Both the position numbers and the translations under genes were made by a program. Shown piece after piece: positions 1 through 9,179 of a stretch of DNA of 64,000 nt (position 1 is its first letter; every line of letters starts with the position of its first letter). The notes under the pieces are model-generated. The model made no database searches and was not told where the DNA came from. It worked only from the letters and a program-made list of their open reading frames with translations. The DNA is from Leptolyngbyaceae cyanobacterium JSC-12 (GTDB lineage: Bacteria; Cyanobacteriota; Cyanobacteriia; Leptolyngbyales; Leptolyngbyaceae), in assembly GCA_000309945.1 (NCBI GenBank), contig CM001633.1, positions 580,723-644,722 of the forward strand. The letters run 5' to 3'.

Positions 1-1597
1 CGATCTATCAGATTTCAAAGCCCGGCAGTCCCAAACAACGCAAACGGCTTCTCCCTCCGTTACCACTCCTGCCCCAATTTCACCGATTCCAGGAACCCTT
101 CTAGGGCAACAAACTCCCAACAGTTCTGTACCGACCGACGGTGGATTTACACCAACTCAGCCAATTGGCCCTGCTAAATCAGGCAATGCTCCTGACTATC
201 TCAACCCCAACCCTAATCCGCTTTACTTCCCAACTCGCCCTGAAGATGTCAAGCCGCGCGGCATTCAACCCATCACCTTACAGCAGGCACTGGAGCTTGC
301 CAAACGTAACAATCGCGATTTGCAGCGGGCACTAACTGATTTAGATCGGAGCCGGGCAGAACTGCGGGAAGCCCAAGCTGCTCTGTATCCGACCTTGAGT
401 GGGCAACTTGGAATCACTCAGTCGCAATCTGCTGGTGGGCAGTTACAGGAAGAAGCTGCTAATCAGGCGCAATCCAACATTCCAAGACGATTTCGAACAG
501 GAATTGACTCTGATCGCTCCAGTTTAGGGCTGAGTGGAACAGTTTCACTCAACTACAACATCTACACGTCAGGGTTGCGCCCTGCCCAAATTCGTGCGGC
601 TGAGCAAACGGTGCGATCAAGTGAACTACAGGTGGAGGTTGTTGAACAAAACATTCGGCTGAATGTGGCAACGGCTTATTACAACCTTCAGCAGGCTGAT
701 GAGAATGTACGCATTCAACAGTCTGCGGTTCGCAACGCCGAAGCCAGTCTGCGAGATACGCAAGCTCTGGAACGAGCAGGATTAGGCACCCGCTTCGATG
801 TCTTACGGGCACAGGTACAACTGGCAAGAGCCAGACAGGATTTGACAACTGCTCTGCGAGATCAACAGGTTCGACGCAGTGAGTTAGCTCAACTGGTGGC
901 AGCCCCGCCAACGATTGATCTGGCGGCAGCAGATCCGGTGCGAATTGCGGGCACTTGGGATCTGAGTTTGCCTCAGTCAATTGTTTTGGCTTTCAAGAAT
1001 CGAGCTGAGTTGGAGCAACTCCTGGCTCAACGAGAACGATTCATTCAGGCGCGCAAAGCTGTTCTCGCCACTGTCGGTCCAACCGTTAGCTTGCGGGTTG
1101 ATTATAATGTGCTCAACAACTTGCGCGACACGTTGGGCTTTGCCGATGGCTATTCTGTCTCTGCAAACCTCAACTGGAACTTTTTTGATGGGGGGGCAGC
1201 CAGAGCCAGAGCAAACCAACAGGATGCTAATCGAGCCAATGTTGAACTTCAATTTGCGCAACAACGAGAAGATATTCAACGCCGGGTTGAAGAGGCCTAT
1301 TTCACGTTGCAGTCTAGCTTTTTGAATATTGGAACAAACCGTCAAGCAGTCATTGAGGCACGGGAAGCGTTACGATTGGCAAGGTTGCGATTTCAGGCAG
1401 GGGTTGGTACCCAAACTGATGTGATTAACTCTGAGAATGACCTTACCCAAGCAGAAGGACGGTTGGTCAATGCCATTTTGGATTACAATCGCGCGATCGC
1501 CAGTTTGCAGCGGCAGGTAACAAATCTACCCATTACCACAGGCTCTACCACTCCGTCTATTCCGGCTCCAGTCCCAGCAACTCAACCTACGTTTTAA
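1..1597 (+). CDS. TolC-family outer membrane efflux protein (5' truncated)
   Basis: The reading frame is open from the first base, so the gene starts upstream of the window; an internal TTG at 320 is not the true start. After a Pro/Ser/Thr-rich stretch come two Ala/Gln/Arg-rich alpha-helical repeats with short beta segments (for example around 'LSGTVSLNYNIYTSG' and 'SVSANLNWNFFDGG'), the duplicated architecture of TolC/OEP trimeric channels. Such proteins sit in the outer membrane and form the exit duct for type I secretion or RND efflux. The C-terminus is Pro/Thr-rich. The M23 gene follows 36 bases downstream on the same strand and may be co-transcribed. Family assignment is confident; the exported substrate is unknown. 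Confidence 0.9.
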   Translation, partial: DLSDFKARQSQTTQTASPSVTTPAPISPIPGTLLGQQTPNSSVPTDGGFTPTQPIGPAKSGNAPDYLNPNPNPLYFPTRPEDVKPRGIQPITLQQALELAKRNNRDLQRALTDLDRSRAELREAQAALYPTLSGQLGITQSQSAGGQLQEEAANQAQSNIPRRFRTGIDSDRSSLGLSGTVSLNYNIYTSGLRPAQIRAAEQTVRSSELQVEVVEQNIRLNVATAYYNLQQADENVRIQQSAVRNAEASLRDTQALERAGLGTRFDVLRAQVQLARARQDLTTALRDQQVRRSELAQLVAAPPTIDLAAADPVRIAGTWDLSLPQSIVLAFKNRAELEQLLAQRERFIQARKAVLATVGPTVSLRVDYNVLNNLRDTLGFADGYSVSANLNWNFFDGGAARARANQQDANRANVELQFAQQREDIQRRVEEAYFTLQSSFLNIGTNRQAVIEAREALRLARLRFQAGVGTQTDVINSENDLTQAEGRLVNAILDYNRAIASLQRQVTNLPITTGSTTPSIPAPVPATQPTF

Positions 1598-1633
1598 GTT
1601 CATTTTTTGGTGTAAACCCGTTTTGGGAACTTG

Positions 1634-2707
1634 ATGATGAATTGGCAGATGAACCCCTCTACCCTTTTTTCAGGCAGACTGCGGCGATCGCTCCTGATCT
1701 CCAGTATCAGTCTGGCAAGTGTTTTGGGTGTCATGGGTAACAGGGTTCTCCTTGCTCAAACACCCAATATCATAGACGCCACTCCAATTGAGTCTGCTCC
1801 CATCGAGCCGGAGATCCCTGCGATCCCTGCAGCTCCTGAACCAGTTTATGTTCCTGCACCCATTGAAGTGGTGCCACCTGCGGCAAGTGCTCCATCCAAC
1901 GATGCTTACATCGACTCAACCGACTACAGTGTCGGAGCCACTCAGCGCACTCGCGATCTGTCAGCACCTTCAGTCAACATTGGTGGAATTCAACCCCCCT
2001 CATTTCCATCATCGATGTCGGTCGGTGGTATCACCCCTCCCAGTGTCAGTTGGGTCGGCACCACCCCATCCTTGAAAGATTTTTATCGTCGCACCTTGCG
2101 TCCTCCTGGACGGTTGGGGAATGGCAACATTCGCCTGATTTTCCCGCTATCAATTCCCGCTCCCATTACATCGCTGTTTGGTTGGCGTATCCATCCCATC
2201 TTTGGCACGCCCCGCTTCCATGCTGGAACAGATATTGGTGCACCCATCGGGACTCCTGTTTTGGCTGCCTACGCTGGACAGGTAGCAATGGCTGACTTTT
2301 TGGGTGGCTATGGGCTTGCGGTTGCCTTAAATCATAATCAGGGTAAACAACAAACACTCTATGGGCATCTTTCAGAAGTGTTTGTAAAAGCAGGTGAATT
2401 GGTAAAACAGGGAGCCGTGATTGGGCGCGTAGGCAGCACTGGAAACTCCACTGGACCGCACCTGCACTTTGAGTATCGTGAATTAACCGCTGATGGTTGG
2501 GTCGCTCTCGATCCTGGTGCCCAATTGGAATACGCCCTGGCAGAACTGGTGAAAACAATGGAAATTTCTGAGAAAGGAATCGCGGGTGCAACTGGGTTGC
2601 AGGTTTCTCAACGAGGGATTGCAGGTGTTTCTGGTGAAATCGCGTGGAATGCGCCATTTCAGCAAGAAGACGCAAAACAAAGTTCTCAAAAGAACGTCGT
2701 TCGCTAG
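1634..2707 (+). CDS. M23-family peptidoglycan endopeptidase, secreted
   Basis: About 357 residues. An N-terminal basic segment followed by a hydrophobic stretch ending in 'LLAQT' looks like a signal peptide, and a Pro/Ala-rich linker follows. The C-terminal half carries the M23 (LytM/NlpD) metallopeptidase domain: H197 and D201 in 'HAGTD', H246 in 'YGHLS' and the H277-x-H279 pair in 'PHLHFEY' (numbers approximate), so the zinc and catalytic residues are present. It should cleave peptide cross-links of periplasmic peptidoglycan. TTG-ATG-ATG occurs in phase at 1631-1639; the first ATG is chosen. It ends 3 bases from the convergent ABC permease gene. Confidence 0.88.
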   Translation: MMNWQMNPSTLFSGRLRRSLLISSISLASVLGVMGNRVLLAQTPNIIDATPIESAPIEPEIPAIPAAPEPVYVPAPIEVVPPAASAPSNDAYIDSTDYSVGATQRTRDLSAPSVNIGGIQPPSFPSSMSVGGITPPSVSWVGTTPSLKDFYRRTLRPPGRLGNGNIRLIFPLSIPAPITSLFGWRIHPIFGTPRFHAGTDIGAPIGTPVLAAYAGQVAMADFLGGYGLAVALNHNQGKQQTLYGHLSEVFVKAGELVKQGAVIGRVGSTGNSTGPHLHFEYRELTADGWVALDPGAQLEYALAELVKTMEISEKGIAGATGLQVSQRGIAGVSGEIAWNAPFQQEDAKQSSQKNVVR

Positions 2708-2710
2708 AGC

Positions 2711-3484
2711 TTAGTAACCGCCAAGGCGTCCCCGGAGTTTGGCGATATGTTCTGCTTGTTTGAATAGCATTAGCCCGATCGCAAAGTAAATTCCTCCGTT
2801 CAAAAACGCAATCGCCAACTCTCCCCAATTTAGTGCCTGGTTGCGTGCCATCAGTTCTCGTAGCACCCCAGCACCGGGAGTCATTGGCAATAGCCAACCA
2901 AACAAGCGGGCAGGCATCTCCCAGGTTTCAACAGGTACTAGCATCGCCAGAAATAAACCAAACGGGAGAAAGCCCAGAATTTGCTGAACTTGTTTGATCA
3001 GTAGCGAAAGCCCTCCCATTGCTAGGGCAATCCCAAATGCGCCCAAAATCACCGTCACGAGTGGTAGTAAAAGCGTTGGTGTAAACGACAAAAACCGTCC
3101 CGTGATAGTCATGAGAATTAGTAAAATCCCCAGAATCTGTACCAAAATTACTGTCAACCGAGCCAGGGCACGGGTTAGAAAAATCTTAGCAGGGCTAAAG
3201 GGCGAGAGGAAAATTTGCTCTAGGGTGCCTGTAAATGCCTCTTGCTGAAGTCCGCCTGCAATATCCGCAATGATGAAGGTGACCAGCGACCATAATGCAT
3301 AACCTACAACAATGGAATCTAAGCGATCGCCAAACTGAGCCGCAGATCCAGCCGCATACTTGGTAGTTAGGAAAAAGCCATAGAATGCCACGGCAATACC
3401 CAAAATGCCTGCGATTGAGTCGAGAGCGTAGCGGCGTTGCTGAATCCACTGTCGTTTCAGTTCTGCAAAAAAAATTGGGATCAT
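2711..3484 (-). CDS. ABC-2 type transporter permease
   Basis: 257 residues when started at 'MIPIFFAELKRQ', which overlaps the stop of the upstream ATPase gene by four bases (ATGA) and implies translational coupling; an open frame continuing upstream to 3634 is read-through over the ATPase gene. Six hydrophobic segments are visible, including 'GILGIAVAFYGFFLTT', 'LTVILVQILGILLILM' and 'FGIALAMGGLSLLI', which is the ABC-2 membrane-domain layout. With the ATPase it should form an inner-membrane exporter for a drug, lipid or polysaccharide; the substrate cannot be told. Confidence 0.85.
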   Translation of the reverse strand: MIPIFFAELKRQWIQQRRYALDSIAGILGIAVAFYGFFLTTKYAAGSAAQFGDRLDSIVVGYALWSLVTFIIADIAGGLQQEAFTGTLEQIFLSPFSPAKIFLTRALARLTVILVQILGILLILMTITGRFLSFTPTLLLPLVTVILGAFGIALAMGGLSLLIKQVQQILGFLPFGLFLAMLVPVETWEMPARLFGWLLPMTPGAGVLRELMARNQALNWGELAIAFLNGGIYFAIGLMLFKQAEHIAKLRGRLGGY

Positions 3485-4401
3485 GCTTTGTCTCCCCGCA
3501 CCAGCTTCAAAAATACATCCGTCAAATTGGCTTGCTCCTTCTGGATTTGCAGAATTGGTAATGGCTTCAAAATGGTTAGCACTTGATACAGCATTTGCGA
3601 ATCTGCTACGTGAATGGTTCGCGATGTAGTGCACTCTAGCCCTAACAGGTGCAGTTTTCGTACTCGTTCAGCATCTATCGGGCGTTCTGTTTCAATCACA
3701 TAAGCACTGCCAGAAAATCGTCGAATCAGTTCATCTGTCGTTTCTTCAGTCACGACTTCGCCATTGTTGATGATGGCAACTCGATTTGAGAGTTCTTCCG
3801 CGATCGCCAGTTGATGCGTCGTCAACAAAATCGCACAGCCTTCCTGAACAATTTCTCGTATCAGGCGCTTCACATCTTCTGTCGCTTCCACATCTAACCC
3901 TAGCGTTGGCTCATCTAACAACAGCAACGGTGGCTGGTGCATCAGGGAAACCGCGATCGCCAGCTTTTGCTGCATTCCCCGCGACAACGATTGCACTAAG
4001 GTGCGGCGCTTAGGTGCCAGGTTAAACCGCTCCAGCAGTTCTGCAGCACGTTTGCGAGCGGCTTTTTGGCTCATGCCACGCAACACCCCAAAATATTCCA
4101 AGTTTTCCTCTGGAGTGTAGCGCCAGTAGACATTACGATTCCCCTCTAGAACTGCGCCCAGCAGCTTGAGCGCTTGTGGCTGGTGATGTGGATCGCGATC
4201 GCAAATTCGCACCCAGCCTTCATCTGGACGAATCAATCCGGCGATCATCTTAATGCTGGTTGTCTTTCCAGCACCATTGGGACCCAGAAACGCTAGAATC
4301 TCCCCTGCTGCCAATTTCAGCGACACATCTCGCACGGCTGCAATCTCTCGCCCCTTTTCTCGATAGGACTTCTTCAAATTTCGAGCTTCCAAAATCTGCA
4401 T
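3481..4401 (-). CDS. ABC transporter ATP-binding protein
   Basis: 306 residues. Walker A 'GPNGAGKTTS', ABC signature 'LSRGMQQKLA' and Walker B 'LLLLDEPTLGLD' followed by the H-loop region 'LLTTHQL' are all intact. The C-terminal extension of about 80 residues is typical of CcmA/DrrA-type ATPases paired with ABC-2 permeases. It powers the permease encoded immediately downstream. The start 'MQILEARNLKKSYREKG' is the usual beginning for the family. Confidence 0.92.
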   Translation of the reverse strand: MQILEARNLKKSYREKGREIAAVRDVSLKLAAGEILAFLGPNGAGKTTSIKMIAGLIRPDEGWVRICDRDPHHQPQALKLLGAVLEGNRNVYWRYTPEENLEYFGVLRGMSQKAARKRAAELLERFNLAPKRRTLVQSLSRGMQQKLAIAVSLMHQPPLLLLDEPTLGLDVEATEDVKRLIREIVQEGCAILLTTHQLAIAEELSNRVAIINNGEVVTEETTDELIRRFSGSAYVIETERPIDAERVRKLHLLGLECTTSRTIHVADSQMLYQVLTILKPLPILQIQKEQANLTDVFLKLVRGDKA

Positions 4402-4482
4402 AATCGAATATCTGACCTAGATCCCCCATCTCTTCTGCTAGCTTTAAATCCTCACTCCTACCAAATCTTCTCTGCCCTATCT

Positions 4483-4935
4483 ATGCTAAACGCCCATTTA
4501 AGCACTCAGGATTACACCGCTAAAATTCAGGAAGCAATCGCGGTTCTCAAACAAGAGCTACCCACTCTATTTCAGACCGATCTGTCCTATCACATCTATA
4601 GCCAAGACATCTTCTTCCAAGATCCAGTCAACACTTTCAAAGGCAAATTCAATTACCGCATCATCTTTTGGACATTGCGCTTTCACGGTCGCCTATTCTT
4701 CACCGAATTATTTTTTGACCTGCATAATGTTCAGCAGGCAAGTGAAAATACCATTCGTGCCGATTGGACAGTCCGCGGCACTCTGCGACTCCCCTGGAAA
4801 CCCAGGCTTTTGTTCAACGGCTACTCCATTTACACTCTCAATTCCGATGCCCTAATTTTCAAGCATATCGACACCTGGGATCGTCCATTGGGTGAGATAT
4901 TGAGCCAGTTTTGGCGGAGAGGAGAGCAGGAATAG
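4483..4935 (+). CDS. DUF2358 family protein
   Basis: 150 residues. The central stretch 'YSQDIFFQDPVNTFKGK' and the later 'KPRLLFNGYSIYTLN' match my recollection of the DUF2358 family of cyanobacteria and plastids, an NTF2-like fold of unknown function. No signal peptide or membrane segment is visible. It is divergent from the ABC operon with about 80 bases between, so promoters for both should lie at 4402-4482. Confidence 0.72.
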   Translation: MLNAHLSTQDYTAKIQEAIAVLKQELPTLFQTDLSYHIYSQDIFFQDPVNTFKGKFNYRIIFWTLRFHGRLFFTELFFDLHNVQQASENTIRADWTVRGTLRLPWKPRLLFNGYSIYTLNSDALIFKHIDTWDRPLGEILSQFWRRGEQE

Positions 4936-5209
4936 CGAATTCAGGCAGCCAGAAGTCAGGAGTGAGAAGCCGCAGAGTGGGAAATCATTAAAGTTGAATC
5001 AAGTTGGGAAAGATAGGAGAAATGGAGAGACCTATCCTCAAAAAGGACGCGATCGCCCTCCATTATCGGGATAATCTTTACACCACAACCTGGACACACC
5101 TGAATCTTTTGGTCGGGACATAGACAAATCGAACGTGAAGTTCCCAGTATTGTCCCACCAAACTTTTTTCTGGGAGATTTGTAACAGTATCGCAAGAGCC
5201 ATCGCATCT

Positions 5210-6802
5210 ATGACATCAACCCCGCTTTCCCCGCCTCGCACCTACGACATGATTGGTTTCGGCGATGAAGTACCTGGCATTCTGGCACTAGTCAGCGCAT
5301 CCCGAGAGTTTCATCGTCGCACTCAACGCAAACCTCGCATTCTATTAATGTTCAAAGGTAGTTCGCCGCAAGGCATTGGCGGACATTTAGTGCGGGGTAG
5401 ACTAGCATATCTTGACCGCAGTAGTGTTCCAGCAGAGGTGCGTCAGGCGCATGGATTGCCAATCTTTGGTGATCCATGTGCACTGTACAAGGAGTTTTTG
5501 CAGCGATCGCAGGTGAAGCAAATTGCCCTTGATCCTGTCAAAGCTGATACTGCCCTAAGAGCCATGCTGAAAGAAGCTGCAGTGGATGTGATCAGTCAAG
5601 TTGAAATTCGTGCTGTTTTGAAAGATGGAGCAAAGATTCGCGGCATCCAAACGAATCGGGGCGAAACTTACCTGGCAAAACAATTCATCGACGCAACCGT
5701 GAATGCAGAACTGGCTCAGTTTGCCGGAGTCGAAAAACTGCGCGGCTATGAAACCTTTGGGCTGCCAGAATCGGAACTACCAGTAACACTAGTGTTTGAG
5801 ACGGAAGGGTTAACTCCGCAGCGGCTGAAAGACATTGAGTTGAACCTTCTCAAACGGTTCTGTAATCCGTCTGATACTGCTGCTCAAAATTTCATAGTAA
5901 TGGCGGCAGGAACCAACCAGCGCCTTGCTGACCAGTTTAAAAAGGAAATGCATGAAAGTTTGAATACACCCCGCACAATGCACATTGGACAAGATTTTAT
6001 TGATGTACGGTGTCGGGCATTATCAATCGCATTTCATGCCTTTCGGGGCAAAGCCCTCTCGCTCAAAGGCAGCGGTTTCATTCTGGATCAGGCAAATATC
6101 GCCATTCTTGCGCCCAATCGCTTGTCCTGGAATGCATTGATGTTCTTCACGACAGGATCTCAGGCAGAAGCCCTCGCTAGAGGAGCCGCCAAACCCACAC
6201 CAGTCATGTTAGAAGAAATTAATCATCTTGATCGCTGGTTCAAGAGTCTGGGCGCAACCGCCGTTAAACCTGCTGTAGAGCTTTACATTCGCCATGCTGG
6301 CAATATCTTGAATGTGGTTGATCCGTTAAGCGGTGCTCAAATGTTACAGGGGGGTGTACCTTCTGCCGAAGCATTGGGCACCTTTGGCTATCATTTGGAT
6401 GTGCGCGGCGGCATTGATGGATTGGGTCCCAAAGCCCTGGAGAAAGGCATTACCAGCATCAGCTTTCATCATCCGCCGTTGTTTAATATTGGGATTCAAC
6501 ACGCCCTAGTGCGGAGTGTTCCTAACCTGGCGGTGGTCAGTCCCGGTTCTGGATTTGATGGATACGCCAGCGCTGCAGGGCGAATTGTGGAGTTTAATGC
6601 AGCAGTAGGGCAGGGACTGGGAATTGCCGCAGCAATCGCGCTCCAAACTGGACGCAACCTGGCAACCATCACCAACTTAGAAGTACGGCAAGTGCTAGAT
6701 CAAACCGGACAGCGTCCCAAAATCTACGGCAGAGCGCAACCTGTGGAAGCCGCCCGTCTTGCCAAGTTTGAGACGACACTCGGAGAAATTGCGATCGCCT
6801 GA
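5210..6802 (+). CDS. FAD-dependent oxidoreductase
   Basis: 530 residues from the ATG at 5210 ('MTSTPLSPPRTYDMIGFG'); the frame is open back to 5135, but those 25 residues do not look like part of the family. The N-terminus has a Rossmann-like strand-turn 'YDMIGFGDEVPGILA' with the glycine motif altered from the usual GxGxxG. Mid-protein 'AKQFIDATVNAELAQFAGV' and C-terminal 'VVSPGSGFDGYASAAGRI' fit the FAD-dependent oxidoreductase (PF12831-like) group. Substrate unknown. It stands alone, convergent with the DUF2996 gene. Confidence 0.7.
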   Translation: MTSTPLSPPRTYDMIGFGDEVPGILALVSASREFHRRTQRKPRILLMFKGSSPQGIGGHLVRGRLAYLDRSSVPAEVRQAHGLPIFGDPCALYKEFLQRSQVKQIALDPVKADTALRAMLKEAAVDVISQVEIRAVLKDGAKIRGIQTNRGETYLAKQFIDATVNAELAQFAGVEKLRGYETFGLPESELPVTLVFETEGLTPQRLKDIELNLLKRFCNPSDTAAQNFIVMAAGTNQRLADQFKKEMHESLNTPRTMHIGQDFIDVRCRALSIAFHAFRGKALSLKGSGFILDQANIAILAPNRLSWNALMFFTTGSQAEALARGAAKPTPVMLEEINHLDRWFKSLGATAVKPAVELYIRHAGNILNVVDPLSGAQMLQGGVPSAEALGTFGYHLDVRGGIDGLGPKALEKGITSISFHHPPLFNIGIQHALVRSVPNLAVVSPGSGFDGYASAAGRIVEFNAAVGQGLGIAAAIALQTGRNLATITNLEVRQVLDQTGQRPKIYGRAQPVEAARLAKFETTLGEIAIA

Positions 6803-6828
6803 AGCCCGTCTTAAGACACAGACAAGAG

Positions 6829-7302
6829 TTAATTCCGCACCAGCCATTTCTGGGCATTCAGCCGCTGGAGTGTCCAGAACACCAATAACCCCAGATCTGA
6901 CTTACGCTCATCAATCCGAAACGACTCTAGTGTGCTGGCTTGACTATCACTCTCAGAGTAAGAAAATCCCTTCTTGCCGTTGATATCGTCATCAAAAAAG
7001 TAGAGATTAAACTGGCGAGGTTGTTTGTACCCGCTATTCCAGCGACCCACCACCTGAGAACAGGGCGGATATTGAGAAAACCCTTTCACCGCGATCGCTG
7101 CTTTCTCAAAGCTTAGCTCAACCCCAGAAATCCCTTGCTGCTCCAATCCTGTTTTCAGAGCTGGCAAAAAATCGTCCTGAATAAAGGTAGCAAAGGGCTT
7201 ATCTTCAAGGGCAGGAACCTTTTCTTTCTTGGACTTGGCAGCGGGTTTTGGATCAGCCGCTGCCTCTTCCTTTACAGAATCTGGAGTTGTTTCTTCTGGC
7301 AT
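6829..7302 (-). CDS. DUF2996 family protein
   Basis: 157 residues. An Ala/Lys/Glu-rich leader is followed by 'ALEDKPFATFIQDDFLPALK' and 'CSQVVGRWNSGYKQ', characteristic of DUF2996, a family I know only from cyanobacteria and plant chloroplasts. No membrane segment; probably soluble. The function is not established from the sequence. Confidence 0.75.
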   Translation of the reverse strand: MPEETTPDSVKEEAAADPKPAAKSKKEKVPALEDKPFATFIQDDFLPALKTGLEQQGISGVELSFEKAAIAVKGFSQYPPCSQVVGRWNSGYKQPRQFNLYFFDDDINGKKGFSYSESDSQASTLESFRIDERKSDLGLLVFWTLQRLNAQKWLVRN

Positions 7303-7514
7303 AACTTTCAGATGAATCCTTTGCAGAATCTCAGGGATTGATTACAGAGAAGCATCAACAAGATTACCCCTCATTCTTATCAGATTGTAATGGAATTGGG
7401 GAAAGGAGACGTATAGATGATTTTGGGGATTGGGATTGAGTGGAACATAGCGATTGTTGTTTGGGTTCAATCCATCTGGTTGAGGTCGAGTATAGGGTAT
7501 GGGGTGTAGGGTGT

Positions 7515-8369
7515 ATGGAATCGCAAGCAAGGAGGAGAAGATTGAAAGCCGCGATCGCGCTGAACGTGCTGGTACAGGGACAAGGATTTCCCATTCTTTG
7601 CCTGCATGGGCATCCTGGCTCCGGTCAAAGTATGTCTGTGTTTACCAATCACCTATCCAAACAGTTCAAAACCCTGGCTCCCGATTTGCGGGGATATGGT
7701 AAAAGCCAGACAAGTCAAGAGTTTGAAATGATCGATCATCTAACTGATTTGGAGAGATTGCTGAATCAGCATCAAGTTGAGCGCTGCTTGATTTTAGGCT
7801 GGTCGCTGGGAGGAATTTTGGCACTGGAAATGGCACTGCGATCGCCGGATCGAGTTAGTGGCTTGATATTGGTCGCAACCTCAGCGCGTCCCTGGGGCAA
7901 CCATCCCCCTATCTCCTGGCAAGATAACGTGCTTACCGGAATTGCTGCCATTCTCAATCGCCTCAACCCTGGCTGGCAGTGGAATATTGAAACCTTTGGG
8001 CAGCGATCGCTGTTCCGCTACCTGATTCAGCAACACACCCCTGAAACCTATTACTATCTGGCGCAGGAAGCCATGCCTGCCTACCTGCAAACCTCTCAAC
8101 AAGCAACCCGCGCCCTATTCAGGGCCATCCGGCAGGGATACAATCGCCTCCCCGATGTAGCGCAAATCCAATGTCCCTGTTTGGTGCTGGCAGGAGAGTG
8201 CGATCGCCACATCACAGCAGTTTCCAGCCAAGAAACTGCAAAAACCCTGCCCAATGCTGAATGGCACTGCTACCCTAATACGGCTCATTTGTTTCCGTGG
8301 GAAATTCCAACTCAGGTATTAACTGAAATTGATCAGTGGATTTACTGCCACCCACAAGTAATTAAGTGA
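7515..8369 (+). CDS. alpha/beta hydrolase
   Basis: 284 residues when started at 7515; the frame is open upstream to 7440 through a T/G-rich low-complexity stretch. The oxyanion segment 'LCLHGHPGSG', nucleophile elbow 'GWSLGG' (Ser), acid region 'LAGECDRH' and catalytic His in 'YPNTAHLFPWE' are present, so the Ser-Asp-His triad looks intact. The family includes esterases, C-C hydrolases and haloperoxidase-like enzymes; the substrate is unknown. Confidence 0.85.
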   Translation: MESQARRRRLKAAIALNVLVQGQGFPILCLHGHPGSGQSMSVFTNHLSKQFKTLAPDLRGYGKSQTSQEFEMIDHLTDLERLLNQHQVERCLILGWSLGGILALEMALRSPDRVSGLILVATSARPWGNHPPISWQDNVLTGIAAILNRLNPGWQWNIETFGQRSLFRYLIQQHTPETYYYLAQEAMPAYLQTSQQATRALFRAIRQGYNRLPDVAQIQCPCLVLAGECDRHITAVSSQETAKTLPNAEWHCYPNTAHLFPWEIPTQVLTEIDQWIYCHPQVIK

Positions 8370-8598
8370 CAGATACCCTACGGGGGTTAAGCGTAATTTC
8401 AGGAAATAACTATTGCCCTCCGTAGTCTCCGTTTCGATACTTTGAAGTTTTGATGAACCCTGCATCCAAAAATTCGTGTGCACATTTATGAATTCAGCAA
8501 GAGTTTGTAAATATACTGGTTTCCTCGCAAAGAACACTCCAAAATACTGAGAATACAAATACCCTTTTCCACTGCTAGCTAATTTTGGTGAGTGCCCA

Positions 8599-9075
8599 AT
8601 GGCAATGAACGAGTCAACCGTTTCCGTTTTGCTAGAAGATCTCAAGAGTGCCAATGAAACCATTCGTGATCGCGCAACCCGTGAACTTTGGCGGCTCTGG
8701 TTTGAACAAAAAGGCATGATTGGATTAGAAGTCCTTCGACGTGCTCAGCTTTTGTTAGAACTGCGAGACTTTGACAGAGCCGAAGAATTACTTAATAAGC
8801 TGATCAGTCAACAACCCGACTTTGCTGAAGCCTGGAATCGTCGAGCCGTTTTACATTACGTCCAGGAGCGATACTGGGAAGCGATCGCTGATTGTGAAGA
8901 AGTTGTTCGCCTAAATCCAGTGCATTTTGGTGCATTCCATGGGTTGGGACTTTGCCACATGGCACTTGGAAACTACCGGGCAGCTATCCAGGTCTTTCAT
9001 CGTGCCTTAAACGTACAGCCCTTTTCCATTGAAAACCAACGTCTGATTCTGGAATGCACCCTGAAACTCAGTTAA
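8599..9075 (+). CDS. tetratricopeptide repeat protein
   Basis: 158 residues. An N-terminal helix-rich region is followed by about three TPR units: 'RAEELLNKLISQQPDFAEAW', 'YWEAIADCEEVVRLNPVHFG' and 'YRAAIQVFHRALNVQP'. TPRs mediate protein-protein contacts; the partner is unknown. The start ATGGCAATGAACGAG has an in-phase ATG two codons later as alternative. A two-copy dispersed repeat lies just downstream. Confidence 0.85.
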   Translation: MAMNESTVSVLLEDLKSANETIRDRATRELWRLWFEQKGMIGLEVLRRAQLLLELRDFDRAEELLNKLISQQPDFAEAWNRRAVLHYVQERYWEAIADCEEVVRLNPVHFGAFHGLGLCHMALGNYRAAIQVFHRALNVQPFSIENQRLILECTLKLS

Positions 9076-9083
9076 ACCACATT

Positions 9084-9160
9084 CAACTTGAAAACTAGAG
9101 CCTTTGCGGAGCTTTCTCTGAGGAAAAACTACGGATTTGGACGTGGATAAGATCTAAACT
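9084..9160. repeat. dispersed repeat copy A (pairs with 23014-23080)
   Basis: This intergenic stretch shares the blocks 'GAAAACTAGAG', 'AGGAAAAACTAC' and 'GGATAAG/GGACAAAG' in the same order with the intergenic stretch at 23014-23080. Copy A carries an extra block of about 11 bases between the first two. It lies between the TPR gene and the convergent EamA gene. Confidence 0.55.
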
Positions 9161-9179
9161 TTAAATTTCATTCACTAGA

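Noticed and set aside
320-322. TTG as the start of the TolC-like gene
   Set aside because: The frame is open to the first base of the window and the preceding residues belong to the protein.
2166-2897. A 243-codon minus-strand frame spanning the M23 gene and the permease end
   Set aside because: It crosses two well-supported genes and shows no domain; a composition artefact of the opposite strand.
7486-7515. GGGT/TATGGGG short repeats before the hydrolase gene as a mobile element
   Set aside because: Only a short low-complexity T/G stretch is present, with no unit repeated often enough to call.
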